Shown here: in pieces, positions 23,486-32,745 of the stretch
Layout of the letters: each line of letters begins with the position of its first letter
How positions within the stretch are numbered: the first letter of the stretch is position 1
Assembly: GCA_001603025.1 (NCBI GenBank)
Contig: LVAP01000068.1
Coordinates: 1 to 46,092 of the forward strand
DNA from: Clostridiales bacterium Firm_10
Lineage (GTDB): Bacteria; Bacillota; Clostridia; Christensenellales; Aristaeellaceae
Reading direction: 5' to 3'
Length of the DNA stretch: 46,092 nucleotides
Made by a program: the position numbers and the translations under genes
The notes under the pieces: model-generated
What the model was told of the DNA's origin: nothing
Seen by the model: the letters and a program-made list of their open reading frames with translations, nothing else
Databases searched by the model: none

Positions 23486-25120
23486 ATGCCAATTACAGAG
23501 ATCCTTGCAAGAAACGCGCAGCTTTACGGCGACGAGACGGCGCTCGTGGAGATCAATCCGGAATTTCAGCCGGAGAGCCGCATCACCTGGCGCGAGTATT
23601 CGCTCATGCAGCCGCAGCCCGGCGAGGAATTCCGCCGCGAGCTTACCTGGAGCGAATTCGACACAAAGGCAAACCGCTTCGCCAACCTGCTGCTCACCCG
23701 CGGCTGCCGCAAAGGCGACAGGGTGGCCATCCTGCTGATGAACTCCATCGAATGGCTGCCCATTTACTTCGGCGTGCTGAAGGCCGGCGCAATTGCTGTG
23801 CCTCTGAATTATCGCTACACTGCCGATGAAATCAAATATTGCCTCGAGAAGGCGGACTGCACCATGCTGGTGTTCGGGCCGGAATTCATTGGCCGCATGG
23901 AAGAAATATGCGACCGCATTCCGAAAATTGGCCATATGTTCTACGTGGGCGAGGATTGCCCGACCTTTGCGGACAGCTATGATCACATGATCCGCTTCTG
24001 CTCCTCTCATGCGCCCGATGTTTCACTGACCGACGACGACTACGGCGCCATCTATTACTCTTCCGGCACGACGGGTTTCCCCAAGGCCATCCTGCACGCT
24101 CATCGCGCGCTGATGCACGCGGCGCTGACCGAACAGAACCACCACGGGCAAACCCACGACGACGTGTTCCTCTGCATCCCGCCGCTTTATCATACCGGCG
24201 CGAAAATGCATTGGTTCGGCAGCTTCCTGGTGGGCGGCAAGGCGGTGCTCCTGAAAGGCACCAAGCCCGAGTGGATCCTGAAAGCTGTGTCGGATGAGAA
24301 GTGCACCATCGTATGGCTGCTGGTGCCGTGGGCCCAGGATATCCTGGATGCCATCGAGCGCGGCGACGTAAAGCTGAGTGATTATCAGCTCGACCAGTGG
24401 CGTTTGATGCACATTGGCGCGCAGCCTGTGCCGCCGTCGCTGATCCGTCGGTGGCTCAGTGTGTTCCCGCACCACGACTACGATACCAACTATGGCCTGA
24501 GTGAATCCATCGGCCCCGGCTGCGTCCATCTGGGGCTTGGCAACATCGACAAGGTGGGCGCCATCGGCAAGGCCGGATACGGATGGTCGGTAAAAATCGT
24601 GGATGAGAACGGCCAGCCGGTCAAGCGCGGCGAAGTGGGCGAGCTGTGTGTCAGCGGTCCCGGCGTCATGCTGTGCTATTACAAAGACGAAAAATCCACT
24701 GAAGAAGTGCTCAGGGACGGCTGGCTCTTTACCGGCGACATGGCCATGGAGGACGAGGATGGCTTCATCTTCCTGGTTGACCGCAAGAAGGATGTCATCA
24801 TTACAGGCGGCGAGAACCTCTATCCGGTTCAGATCGAGGATTATATACGCCGCCACGAAGCCGTGAAGGACGTGGCTGTCATCGGCCTGCCGCATCCGCG
24901 GCTGGGTGAAATCGCCGCGGCCATCGTGGAAGTCAAGCCGGGCTTTACCCTCACGGAAGAGCAGCTGAACGATTTCTGCGCGGGCATGCCGCGCTATAAG
25001 CGCCCGAGGAAGATCATCTTCGCCGACGTGCCGCGCAATCCCACCGGTAAAATTGAAAAGCCGAAGCTGCGCAGTATCTATTGCGGCGAGAGTCTGGTGG
25101 CTCAGCAGATCGAAAAGTGA
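23486..25120 (+). CDS. AMP-forming acyl-CoA synthetase (probable aryl-acid CoA ligase)
   Basis: A 544-residue class I adenylate-forming enzyme. The phosphate loop is YSSGTTGFPK (residues 191-200). Later motifs are NYGLSESIG, GWLFTGDMAMEDEDG, DRKKDVIITGGENLYP and the C-terminal PTGK with catalytic K522. It activates a carboxylic acid with ATP and CoA. The substrate is not readable from the sequence, but its place before iorA and iorB and behind a tyrosine T-box suggests 4-hydroxyphenylacetate or a related aryl acid. Its sequence is of the long-chain/benzoate-like type rather than a classical short PaaK. ATG 23486 follows AAGGGG; an in-frame ATG at 23468 sits on that site. Confidence 0.9.
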   Translation: MPITEILARNAQLYGDETALVEINPEFQPESRITWREYSLMQPQPGEEFRRELTWSEFDTKANRFANLLLTRGCRKGDRVAILLMNSIEWLPIYFGVLKAGAIAVPLNYRYTADEIKYCLEKADCTMLVFGPEFIGRMEEICDRIPKIGHMFYVGEDCPTFADSYDHMIRFCSSHAPDVSLTDDDYGAIYYSSGTTGFPKAILHAHRALMHAALTEQNHHGQTHDDVFLCIPPLYHTGAKMHWFGSFLVGGKAVLLKGTKPEWILKAVSDEKCTIVWLLVPWAQDILDAIERGDVKLSDYQLDQWRLMHIGAQPVPPSLIRRWLSVFPHHDYDTNYGLSESIGPGCVHLGLGNIDKVGAIGKAGYGWSVKIVDENGQPVKRGEVGELCVSGPGVMLCYYKDEKSTEEVLRDGWLFTGDMAMEDEDGFIFLVDRKKDVIITGGENLYPVQIEDYIRRHEAVKDVAVIGLPHPRLGEIAAAIVEVKPGFTLTEEQLNDFCAGMPRYKRPRKIIFADVPRNPTGKIEKPKLRSIYCGESLVAQQIEK

Positions 25121-25137
25121 AAGAGGTGTGTGTAAAA

Positions 25138-26877
25138 ATGGCCAAATTGATGATAGGCAACGCCGCCGTCGCGCAAGGCGCGTACGAAGCCGGCGTGCGG
25201 GTGGTCTCATCGTATCCTGGCACGCCCAGCACCGAGATCACCGAAAGCGTTGTGCAGTATCCCGAGGTTTATGTGGAATGGGCCCCGAATGAAAAGGTGG
25301 CCTGCGAGGTGGCGATTGGCGCATCCATGGCAGGCGCCCGCTCGATGACCTGCTGCAAGCATGTTGGGCTGAACGTCATGGCCGACCCGGTGTTCACCGT
25401 GAGCTACATCGGCGTGAACGGCGGCATGGTCATCTGCGTGGCGGATGATCCCGGCATGCATTCCTCGCAGAATGAGCAGGATTCCCGCCACTATGCCAAA
25501 GCGGCAAAGGTCGCCATGCTGGAGCCGTCCGACTCCGCCGAGTGCCGCGCGTTCACCAAGGCGGCTTTCGAGCTGAGCGAGCGCTTCGACGTGCCTTTCG
25601 TCATCCGTCTGTCTACGCGCGTTTCACATTCGCAAAGCCTGGTGGAAACCGCGCCGCGGGAGAATGTGCCGCTGAAGCCCTATGAAAAGAACGTGGCCAA
25701 AAACGTGATGATGCCCGCGATGGCCATCAAGCGCCATGTGGTTGTGGAAGAACGGGCGAAAAAACTCGTCGAGTTTGCCGAAACCACCGACCTGAACCGC
25801 GTTGAGGACAACGGCAGCCGCATCGGCGTCATCACCTCCGGCATTTCCTACATGTACGCGCGGGAAGCGTTGGGCGACAGCGTGAACTACCTGAAGCTGG
25901 GCATGGCTTATCCGATGCCCGAAAAGAAAATCCGCGATTTCGCGGTGAAATGCGAAAAGGTATTCGTCATCGAGGAACTCGATCCGTTCATTGAGGAGCA
26001 TTGCAAAGCGCTGGGCCTCGAAGTGATCGGCAAGGATGCCTTCACCATGCTCGGCGAGTACACGCCGGCCATGATAGCCAAAGCCGTGATGGGCCTTGAG
26101 CCCGCCGCCCCGGCGCAGCTGGGAGAAGACATTCCCGTGCGGCCGCCGGTCATGTGCCCGGGCTGCCCGCACAGGGGCACGTTCTATGTGCTGAAGAAGC
26201 TGGGCCTCACGGTGTCCGGCGATATCGGCTGCTACACGCTGGGCGCGGCACAGCCCCTCGCCTCCGTGGACAGCACCATCTGCATGGGCGCGTCCGTGAG
26301 CGCGGCGCTGGGCATGGCCAAGGCCCGTGGGCCTGAGTTCAGCAAGAAGCTGGTATCCGTTATCGGCGATTCCACATTCATTCATTCGGGTATCACCGCC
26401 CTGATCGACATAGTGTACAACAAGGGCACCAACACCGTGATCATTCTGGACAACTCCATCACCGGCATGACCGGGCATCAGGACAATCCCACCACCGGCA
26501 AAACCATTCGCGGCGAAGCCACCAGGCAGGTCGATCTGGAGCAGTTGTGCCATGCTGTGGGCGTGGATCACGTGGTGGTGGCCGATCCGTTCGACGTGAA
26601 GAATTTCGAGCGGATCGTGCGCGAGGAAGTGGAACGGGACGAACCCTCTGTCATCATTGCGCAGCGGCCCTGCGCGCTGCTTAAATACGTGAAATACAGC
26701 GGGCACTGTGTGGTCACGGATCGCTGCAAGAAGTGCAGGATGTGCATGAAACTGGGCTGCCCGGCCATTTCCGTGAAGGACGGAGCCGTTCGGATTGATC
26801 CCAACCAGTGCAATGGCTGCGGCCTGTGCGTGAACGTATGTCCGTTCGGCGCGATTGAAAAGGAGGCGGAGGCATGA
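25138..26877 (+). CDS. iorA: Indolepyruvate ferredoxin oxidoreductase subunit alpha
   Basis: A 579-residue IorA. The N-terminal pyrimidine-binding domain has SSYPGTPSTEITE and DDPGMHSSQNEQDSR. The thiamine-diphosphate domain has CPGCPHRGTFY, GDIGCYTLG and NSITGMTGHQDNP. The C-terminal ferredoxin domain has Cys530/533/536/541 and Cys558/561/564/568. The enzyme catalyses arylpyruvate + CoA + oxidised ferredoxin to aryl-acetyl-CoA + CO2 + reduced ferredoxin, reversibly. It follows the ligase by 17 bases with GAGGTG before the ATG, and its stop overlaps iorB by ATGA. With the T-box context it likely runs in the carboxylating direction. Confidence 0.96.
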   Translation: MAKLMIGNAAVAQGAYEAGVRVVSSYPGTPSTEITESVVQYPEVYVEWAPNEKVACEVAIGASMAGARSMTCCKHVGLNVMADPVFTVSYIGVNGGMVICVADDPGMHSSQNEQDSRHYAKAAKVAMLEPSDSAECRAFTKAAFELSERFDVPFVIRLSTRVSHSQSLVETAPRENVPLKPYEKNVAKNVMMPAMAIKRHVVVEERAKKLVEFAETTDLNRVEDNGSRIGVITSGISYMYAREALGDSVNYLKLGMAYPMPEKKIRDFAVKCEKVFVIEELDPFIEEHCKALGLEVIGKDAFTMLGEYTPAMIAKAVMGLEPAAPAQLGEDIPVRPPVMCPGCPHRGTFYVLKKLGLTVSGDIGCYTLGAAQPLASVDSTICMGASVSAALGMAKARGPEFSKKLVSVIGDSTFIHSGITALIDIVYNKGTNTVIILDNSITGMTGHQDNPTTGKTIRGEATRQVDLEQLCHAVGVDHVVVADPFDVKNFERIVREEVERDEPSVIIAQRPCALLKYVKYSGHCVVTDRCKKCRMCMKLGCPAISVKDGAVRIDPNQCNGCGLCVNVCPFGAIEKEAEA

Positions 26878-27449
26878 AGACGACCAACATCATGATCGTG
26901 GGCGTTGGCGGCCAGGGCACACTGCTGGCCAGCCGCATTCTGGGCAACGCGGTCATCGGCGAGGGTTACGACGTGAAGCTCTCCGAGGTTCACGGCATGA
27001 GCCAGCGCGGCGGCAGCGTCGTGACCTATGTAAAATTCGGCGAGAAAGTGTATTCGCCCATCATCGGCCAGGGCGAGGCGGACATCGTGCTGGCGTTCGA
27101 GCTGCTGGAAGCCTGCCGCGCGCTGCCGAACCTGCGGCCGGGCGGTCGTATCATCGTGAACGCGCAATCCATCGATCCCATGCCGGTGATTACCGGCGCG
27201 GCGCAGTATCCGGAAAGCATTGTGGAAAAGCTGCGTGAAAAGGCCGCCGTGACAGCCATCGACGCGCTGGCGCTGGCCAAGGAGGCGGGGAACAGCCGCG
27301 CGGTAAATGTGGTGCTCATCGGCCTGATGGCGAAGAATACAGACATTCCGTACGAACGCTGGATCGATACGATCAAGACTACCGTTCCGCCCAAATTCCT
27401 GGATGTGAACCTGAAGGCGTTTGATTTGGGCTATCGCTGCGACAACTGA
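26874..27449 (+). CDS. iorB: Indolepyruvate ferredoxin oxidoreductase subunit beta
   Basis: A 191-residue IorB, the gamma-domain subunit that pairs with IorA. Family marks are IMIVGVGGQGTLLASRIL (residues 6-23), EVHGMSQRGGSVVTYVKFG and NVVLIGLMAK. The length is normal. It starts in ATGA overlap with iorA, which suggests coupled translation and equal amounts. A 70-base gap with a possible ATGGCC/GGCCAT hairpin separates it from the aminotransferase; no promoter is evident there. Confidence 0.95.
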   Translation: MKTTNIMIVGVGGQGTLLASRILGNAVIGEGYDVKLSEVHGMSQRGGSVVTYVKFGEKVYSPIIGQGEADIVLAFELLEACRALPNLRPGGRIIVNAQSIDPMPVITGAAQYPESIVEKLREKAAVTAIDALALAKEAGNSRAVNVVLIGLMAKNTDIPYERWIDTIKTTVPPKFLDVNLKAFDLGYRCDN

Positions 27450-27519
27450 CGGATCCCGGAATGGCCTCCCGGCCTGTCGCCGCGGGGCCATCCACCGCTT
27501 TATTGAGGAGGCAGGCGCT

Positions 27520-28710
27520 ATGGATTTCCACATTTCAAACAGAATGAGTACACTCCGCGGTTCGGCTATCCGCGAGATATTCAAGGCAGCAGCCGATCCC
27601 TCGGTTATTTCACTGGCGGGCGGCAATCCTGCGCCTGAGCTGTTTCCCAACGAACAGCTCGCAGGGATCGCGCAGGAGCTCCTGGAAAAGCAGCCTGTGC
27701 TTTCGCTCCAGTACGGCGTTACGGAGGGTTATACGCCGTTGCGCGAGGCCGTAAAGGTGCGCCTGAAGGAGAAGGAGCATATCGACCGCGAAGGCGACGA
27801 CGTCATCATCGTGACGGGCGGCCAGCAGGGCATTGAGCTGTCCACAAAGGCGCTCGTCAACGAAGGCGATACAGTCATCGTGGAGGAACCCAGCTTCATC
27901 GGCGCGATGAACGCCTTCCGTTCCTACGGCGCGCATCTGGTTGGCGTTGCCATGGATGAGGATGGCATGAATATCGAGGCACTGGAGCGCGCCATCGCCG
28001 AGAACGACAACGTCCGCGTGATCTACACCATTCCCACGTTCCAGAACCCCATGGGCGCGACGATGAGCGTAGAGAAGCGCATGGCCCTCTATCAGGTGGC
28101 GAAAGCGCACGGCATCGTGATCATCGAGGACAACCCCTACGGCGAACTGACCTTCGACGGCACGAAGCTGCCCACCATCAAGTCGATGGATACCGAAGGC
28201 CTTGTCGTCTACTGCGGGTCCTTTTCGAAGATCCTTGCGCCGGGCCTGCGCGTGGGCTTCATGTGCGCGGACAAAGCCATCGTGCAGAAGGTGGTCGTGG
28301 CAAAGCAGGTGTCCGATGTCCACACCGCCATGCTGCCGCAGCTGCTGGCCTGCGAGTTTATGGCCCGCTTCAACATCGATGAGCTCATCGTGAAGATGCG
28401 CGCCAATTACGCCCACAAGTGCGGCACCATGCTGAAAGCCATCGAGACGTATTTCCCCAAGGGCGTGTTCCACACCACGCCGAAGGGCGGCCTGTTCGTT
28501 TGGTGCGACCTGGGACATGGCGTCGATACGCTGGCATTGGCCCCGAAAGCCACCGCGAACAAGGTTGTTTACGTGCCCGGCAATACGTTCATGGTGGACA
28601 TGGACAAGCCCTGCAGCGCGCTTCGCCTGAACTATTCCACCATGACAGACGAGCGCATCGTCGAGGGCGTGAAGCGCCTGGGCGAAATTTTCAGCGAAGT
28701 GGTCAAATAA
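27520..28710 (+). CDS. PLP-dependent class I/II aminotransferase (aromatic/2-aminoadipate type)
   Basis: A 396-residue fold-type I aminotransferase. Key parts are SLAGGNPAPELFP (residues 31-43), PTFQNPMG (172-179), EDNPYGEL (203-210), the PLP lysine K237 in GSFSKILAPGLRVGF, and a late substrate arginine in ALRLNYS. Enzymes of this subgroup act on aromatic amino acids, 2-aminoadipate or branched amino acids. In this operon the simplest reaction is 4-hydroxyphenylpyruvate + glutamate to tyrosine + 2-oxoglutarate. GAGGAGG lies 8 bases before ATG 27520. An in-frame upstream extension overlaps iorB and has no ribosome-binding site. Confidence 0.92.
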   Translation: MDFHISNRMSTLRGSAIREIFKAAADPSVISLAGGNPAPELFPNEQLAGIAQELLEKQPVLSLQYGVTEGYTPLREAVKVRLKEKEHIDREGDDVIIVTGGQQGIELSTKALVNEGDTVIVEEPSFIGAMNAFRSYGAHLVGVAMDEDGMNIEALERAIAENDNVRVIYTIPTFQNPMGATMSVEKRMALYQVAKAHGIVIIEDNPYGELTFDGTKLPTIKSMDTEGLVVYCGSFSKILAPGLRVGFMCADKAIVQKVVVAKQVSDVHTAMLPQLLACEFMARFNIDELIVKMRANYAHKCGTMLKAIETYFPKGVFHTTPKGGLFVWCDLGHGVDTLALAPKATANKVVYVPGNTFMVDMDKPCSALRLNYSTMTDERIVEGVKRLGEIFSEVVK

Positions 28711-28730
28711 GGAATGGAACAATAATAACA

Positions 28731-28759
28731 AAAAAGAGCGCGGCATGCCGCGCTCTTTT
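28731..28759. terminator. Bidirectional terminator between aminotransferase and HD gene
   Basis: A perfect 11-bp palindromic hairpin (28735-28756, arms AGAGCGCGGCA) is flanked by an A run on the left and TTTT on the right, so it can end both convergent transcripts. Confidence 0.88.
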
Positions 28760-28768
28760 CATGGGTTT

Positions 28769-29380
28769 TTATTTGATGCCCTTCAGCCAGCGATATGCGG
28801 CCGTCCATTCGACATGGGGAAACAGGAGCCTGCCGCTCTCAACCATATAGTCCATGTACGTCAGGCATGCCTCGCGCAGAGAGCGATCGAGTGCCGTTCG
28901 CACGGCTTTGTCGAAGGGCGGAACACCTTCTTGGTCCCAGGCCAGTTTGTCTGCGATGAACAGCGCCATGTCATAGGGGGAGGCGTTTGCCTTCAGCGTG
29001 GTGTGGCATTCGATGGGTGAGAGGACCTCATCATCGCTTATGCCGAAATAATCCGCGGCGATTGTGCGCGAAAGCCGCTGATGCAGCAGGAAAGGGTGCT
29101 TCCGCTCAGCCTCGCAGAGGGGAAGGCCGCGGGATTGCATCCAGGCAAGCATGTCCGCCGGCGCGATGACGGCGCTGATGTCGTGCAGCAGCGCCGCGGC
29201 GCGGCATTTCTCCGGGTTCAAGCCGTATTGTGCGGCGATGAGGAGATTGGTCTCGGCGACTTCGCGCACATGACGGGCAGTTTTGCCTTTACCGTTGGCC
29301 TCGAGCAGGATCCGCGCGTCGGCATCCAGACAGCCTGTGAGCGGAGATCGCTCGACATAGGAAAAATCGTCAAGAATCAT
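28769..29380 (-). CDS. HD-superfamily hydrolase (YqeK-like)
   Basis: A 203-residue HD-domain protein. The metal residues are H37 (ARHV), H66-D67 (LLHDIS), H100, H126 (IECHTT) and D144 (FIADKLAWD), in the order and spacing of YqeK. YqeK proteins hydrolyse diadenosine tetraphosphate symmetrically. YqeK normally sits with nadD and rsfS; here it follows an MFS gene by 13 bases, so it may be a paralogue with another nucleotide substrate. GGGAGGT precedes the ATG. Confidence 0.82.
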   Translation of the reverse strand: MILDDFSYVERSPLTGCLDADARILLEANGKGKTARHVREVAETNLLIAAQYGLNPEKCRAAALLHDISAVIAPADMLAWMQSRGLPLCEAERKHPFLLHQRLSRTIAADYFGISDDEVLSPIECHTTLKANASPYDMALFIADKLAWDQEGVPPFDKAVRTALDRSLREACLTYMDYMVESGRLLFPHVEWTAAYRWLKGIK

Positions 29381-29393
29381 GGCGTACCTCCCG

Positions 29394-30713
29394 TCAGGCC
29401 TCGCCCGGTTCCAGACGCGTCCTCAGCTTCAGCACAAGCAGCCCTGTCAGAACGCGCCCGGCAGATTCGATCCACATGAGCACCTGGATGTTGCAGAAGG
29501 CGAAGCCGCCCAGCGATATGCGCAGGTCCGGCCAAAACTTGATGAACAGCGTGCCGCAAAGCATGCCAAGGAACGCCGCCGCGTTGGCGGCGATGGTATG
29601 GAAGGCAAGGTAATCGGTGCGGTCGGAATCCGGCATGTTGATGAAGGGCAGGTTTGAGCTGGCAGTATTCAGCGCCACGCCGGTCACGTGCTGTGTCATG
29701 CGCACGATGGCCAGCATCCACAGGTAGTTGCCTGCTGTCACAAAGGAATAAAGGAAGCAGGGCACAGCGTACAGCAAAGCGCTCACGGCATACACCCGGA
29801 ACCAGCCGACCCGGTTGATGAGGCGCTGCGCCGGCTTGATGGTAAAGAGCATCACCACCGGATAGAGCATGTTCAGAATGTATACGAAGGTGTAGCTTGT
29901 GCCCACGTTGTTGAGCAGGTAGTAGTTGATGGAGGAAGCGCTGGTATTCACGAAGAACGTCCACAGCATGATGATGCCGATGGTCAGAATGAATCGGGGA
30001 TGGGAGAAAGGTTTCGTGACGATATCCGAGAGGCGCACGCGGTCGACTGTCTTCTCGTAGGGATACTCCACCGGCCGGGTCAGCGCCCACAGCTCCACCA
30101 GCGCCAGCGCATAAGCCACGAACCGCAGGACGATGATGATGGTGTAAGCATGCGGCGAGGCGGCGAAAGCGTCCGCCACAAGGCTGGAAACCAACCCCGT
30201 GCCTATGCCGATAAAGCTGGAGATCATGGATGCGGTGGAGAAATACTCCGCGCGGATGCTGCCGGGAATGAAATTGAGGTGCCATGCGGAATAGCCGTTG
30301 GAAAACAGCGCGTTCACGATGTTCGCGGCGAACACCAGCGCCACAAAGCAGGCTGTGCGGGCCGTCTGGTCATGCACCAGCATAGGCATGACGGTGACGG
30401 CGAAGATGTTCAGCGTGTGGAAGGCCAGCCTCCCGCCAAACAGCACCCAACGGCGCCGTGGAAAGCGTTCCAGGATGCTGGGCGAGAATACGGAGAATAA
30501 ATTGGCAATGTATGGCACGAAGGAGATGATGCCGATTTTGACCAGGTCGATGCCGTTGGCCATGAGGAAACTGGTGTAAAAAAGGCTGCCTGTGAGCCAG
30601 CTGATGACACTGCTGAGCACGGAAGAGGTCAACATGACGCACCGGCCCTGAGCCTGTTCGTTATCCAGGTTGAACAGGCGATACAGGCTGCTGTCACGAA
30701 AACGGCGTCGCAT
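29394..30713 (-). CDS. Major facilitator superfamily transporter
   Basis: A 439-residue membrane protein with about 11-12 hydrophobic segments, for example MLTSSVLSSVISWLTGSLFY, FVALVFAANIVNALF and AFHTIAANAAAFLGMLCG. A basic N-terminus (MRRRFRDSSLYRLFN) precedes the first helix. The substrate is unknown. The start is taken as ATG 30713 with GGGTG upstream; the frame opens at ATG 30755, but that codon lies only about 6 bases after the expected transcription start. It is probably co-transcribed with the HD gene. Confidence 0.82.
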   Translation of the reverse strand: MRRRFRDSSLYRLFNLDNEQAQGRCVMLTSSVLSSVISWLTGSLFYTSFLMANGIDLVKIGIISFVPYIANLFSVFSPSILERFPRRRWVLFGGRLAFHTLNIFAVTVMPMLVHDQTARTACFVALVFAANIVNALFSNGYSAWHLNFIPGSIRAEYFSTASMISSFIGIGTGLVSSLVADAFAASPHAYTIIIVLRFVAYALALVELWALTRPVEYPYEKTVDRVRLSDIVTKPFSHPRFILTIGIIMLWTFFVNTSASSINYYLLNNVGTSYTFVYILNMLYPVVMLFTIKPAQRLINRVGWFRVYAVSALLYAVPCFLYSFVTAGNYLWMLAIVRMTQHVTGVALNTASSNLPFINMPDSDRTDYLAFHTIAANAAAFLGMLCGTLFIKFWPDLRISLGGFAFCNIQVLMWIESAGRVLTGLLVLKLRTRLEPGEA

Positions 30714-30767
30714 GATGCTGCACCCGGCTTTCCTTAGTGATGAGAAAAGACACATGCTTTAATTCTA

Positions 30768-30796
30768 ATTATAGCATCCTCATTGCCATTTTTCAA
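30768..30796 (-). promoter_or_regulatory. Promoter of the MFS-HD pair
   Basis: On the minus strand TTGAAA, a 17-base spacer, then TATAAT. Its -35 abuts that of the divergent promoter at 30797. Confidence 0.8.
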
Positions 30797-30825
30797 TTGC
30801 TTTTTGCATCCTGATCGTCTATAAT
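30797..30825 (+). promoter_or_regulatory. Promoter of the tandem isomerase genes
   Basis: TTGCTT, a 17-base spacer, then TATAAT. It is back-to-back with the minus-strand promoter at 30768-30796, with no base between the two -35 hexamers. Confidence 0.75.
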
Positions 30826-30870
30826 AATAGCGCCGGCACATGGCGCAGACCGATGACTGGAGGACATGGT

Positions 30871-31776
30871 ATGCTGAAAATTGGCGTGCAGACGGCCGTG
30901 CTTCTCGCCCAGCGCGGGATAGACGGGACGTTCGGGCTGCTCTCGGAATGTGGGTTTGACTTTGTGGATTTCAGCTGCAACGCGCTGGATGGCTCGCTCT
31001 CGGGCCTGAAAAACAAACCAGATCCCCTTGCGGGTGTCTTTGACCTGCCGTTTGAACAGATCGCTCCGCTGCTGGCGCCATACAGGGAAGCCGCGGCGCG
31101 CTGCGGCGTGTCCTTCGGCCAGGCGCATGCGCCGTTTCCGCTGTACTGGCCGGGCAACGACGCGCGCAATGCGTATCTGGCTCAGGCGCTGGACAAGTGC
31201 GTGGCGATGTGCGGCTATCTGGATTGCCCGTATCTCATCGTCCATCCGGTGAAGCTGGGCGATCCGGCAGAAGAATGGCGCGTTAACATGGCGCTCTACA
31301 AAGGCCTGCTGCCCGCACTGAAGCGGCACAACGTGGTGTGCTGCCTGGAAAACATGTTCGTTACGGACCGGGGGAAAGTGTATGAATCGGCATGCGCCGA
31401 CCCCTATGAGGCATGCGACTACCTGGACGAGCTGAACGACTTTGCGGGGGAGAAGCGCTTCGCCTTCTGCCTGGATACTGGCCATGCGCTGCTCACCGGC
31501 CGCGATATTTACACCACCATCATGAAGCTGGGCCCCCGCATTGAGACGCTCCATATCCACGACAACGACGGCCGGAGCGATCAGCACGTGACCCCGTATA
31601 TGGGTACGCTGGACTGGGACCGCTTCATCATGGGCATCCGCGATGTGGACTACCGGGGTGGGCTCAGCTTTGAAACGTTCAACATGCTGAACATCTTTGA
31701 TCCCGCTCTTGCGGATGAAGTGATGCATCTCATCGCCGCGACGGGACGGCTGTTTGCCCGGCGGATCGGAGGCTAA
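30871..31776 (+). CDS. Sugar phosphate isomerase/epimerase, paralogue 1
   Basis: A 301-residue TIM-barrel protein of the xylose-isomerase-like family. The predicted metal site is E160 (CLENMF), D202 and H205 (DTGHA), H228 and H230 (LHIHDN) and E268 (SFETFN). GQAHAPFP at residues 83-90 is also shared with the next gene. GGAGG lies 7 bases before ATG 30871; an upstream in-frame ATG at 30853 overlaps that site. The likely substrate is a ketose or keto-sugar acid, unresolved. Confidence 0.88.
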   Translation: MLKIGVQTAVLLAQRGIDGTFGLLSECGFDFVDFSCNALDGSLSGLKNKPDPLAGVFDLPFEQIAPLLAPYREAAARCGVSFGQAHAPFPLYWPGNDARNAYLAQALDKCVAMCGYLDCPYLIVHPVKLGDPAEEWRVNMALYKGLLPALKRHNVVCCLENMFVTDRGKVYESACADPYEACDYLDELNDFAGEKRFAFCLDTGHALLTGRDIYTTIMKLGPRIETLHIHDNDGRSDQHVTPYMGTLDWDRFIMGIRDVDYRGGLSFETFNMLNIFDPALADEVMHLIAATGRLFARRIGG

Positions 31777-31809
31777 GCTTTTTCAAAACAACGAAAGGAA
31801 GGATTCGAC

Positions 31810-32721
31810 ATGCGCAAAATCGGTGTGCAGACTGCGCCTATCATTGACCTGCTTGGACCGGAGGAGGGCTTCAGGCTGATTCATGAGGCCGGCTTTGACT
31901 GCGTGGATTTCAACGTGGATCACTGGATGACCGGTTCGGAAATCCGCAAGGGAGAATTCAGCGGCTTTTTCTCGCAGGACATGGACGCCATTCTCGAGGC
32001 CATGCGGCCTTATAAGGAAGCCGCGGAGAAGTACAACGTGAGCTTTGGACAGGCGCACGCGCCTTTTCCCAGCTACGTGAAGGACAATGATTACGTGAAC
32101 GAGACGGTGCTCGACGCGCTGAAAAAGTGCATCGAGATCTGCGCTTTCGTGGGGTGCCCGCATATCATTGTGCATCCGGCCTTCTTCGATTACGACAACC
32201 GCATGGATCCGGATACGGAATGGGACGCCAACATCCGGCTGTATACGGCGCTCATTCCCGTGCTGAAGAAGTGCCATGTAACCTGTTGCCTGGAGAACAT
32301 GTTCACCGCCCGCAAGGGTAAGGTCTATGAAGCCATCTGCTCCGATTTCAACGAGGCGGCGGCTTATATAGACGAGCTGAACGACATCGCGGGGGAGAAG
32401 TGCTTCGCCTTCTGCCTGGATACCGGCCATGCCCTGCTGCTGGGACATGACATCTATACAGCCATCATGCAGATCGGCGACCGGCTGGAGACTCTGCACA
32501 TCCACGATAACAACGGTACGAGCGACCAGCACGTCGCGCCGTATATGGGCCTGCTGGACTGGAACCGCTTCGTTCAGGGCCTCAGGGACGTGGGTTATCA
32601 GGGAAACTTGAGCTTTGAAACCTTCAATGCCTGTCAGGTGTTCGACAGGGAACTCATGCCTGAGGTGCTGCGACTGATCGCGGCGACCGGACGGATGTTT
32701 GCCCGGCGGATCGACGGATAA
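31810..32721 (+). CDS. Sugar phosphate isomerase/epimerase, paralogue 2
   Basis: A 303-residue paralogue of the gene just upstream. It shares KIGVQTA, FGQAHAPFP, CCLENMF, FAFCLDTGHALL, TLHIHDN and LIAATGR-FARRI, with metal residues E162, D204, H207, H230, H232 and E270. The two copies differ most near residues 36-60, which is near the active-site rim in this fold, so they may prefer different sugars. It lies 33 bases after paralogue 1 and is followed by a terminator. Confidence 0.9.
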   Translation: MRKIGVQTAPIIDLLGPEEGFRLIHEAGFDCVDFNVDHWMTGSEIRKGEFSGFFSQDMDAILEAMRPYKEAAEKYNVSFGQAHAPFPSYVKDNDYVNETVLDALKKCIEICAFVGCPHIIVHPAFFDYDNRMDPDTEWDANIRLYTALIPVLKKCHVTCCLENMFTARKGKVYEAICSDFNEAAAYIDELNDIAGEKCFAFCLDTGHALLLGHDIYTAIMQIGDRLETLHIHDNNGTSDQHVAPYMGLLDWNRFVQGLRDVGYQGNLSFETFNACQVFDRELMPEVLRLIAATGRMFARRIDG

Positions 32722-32745
32722 GGAAGGCAAATGTACCGCATAAGG

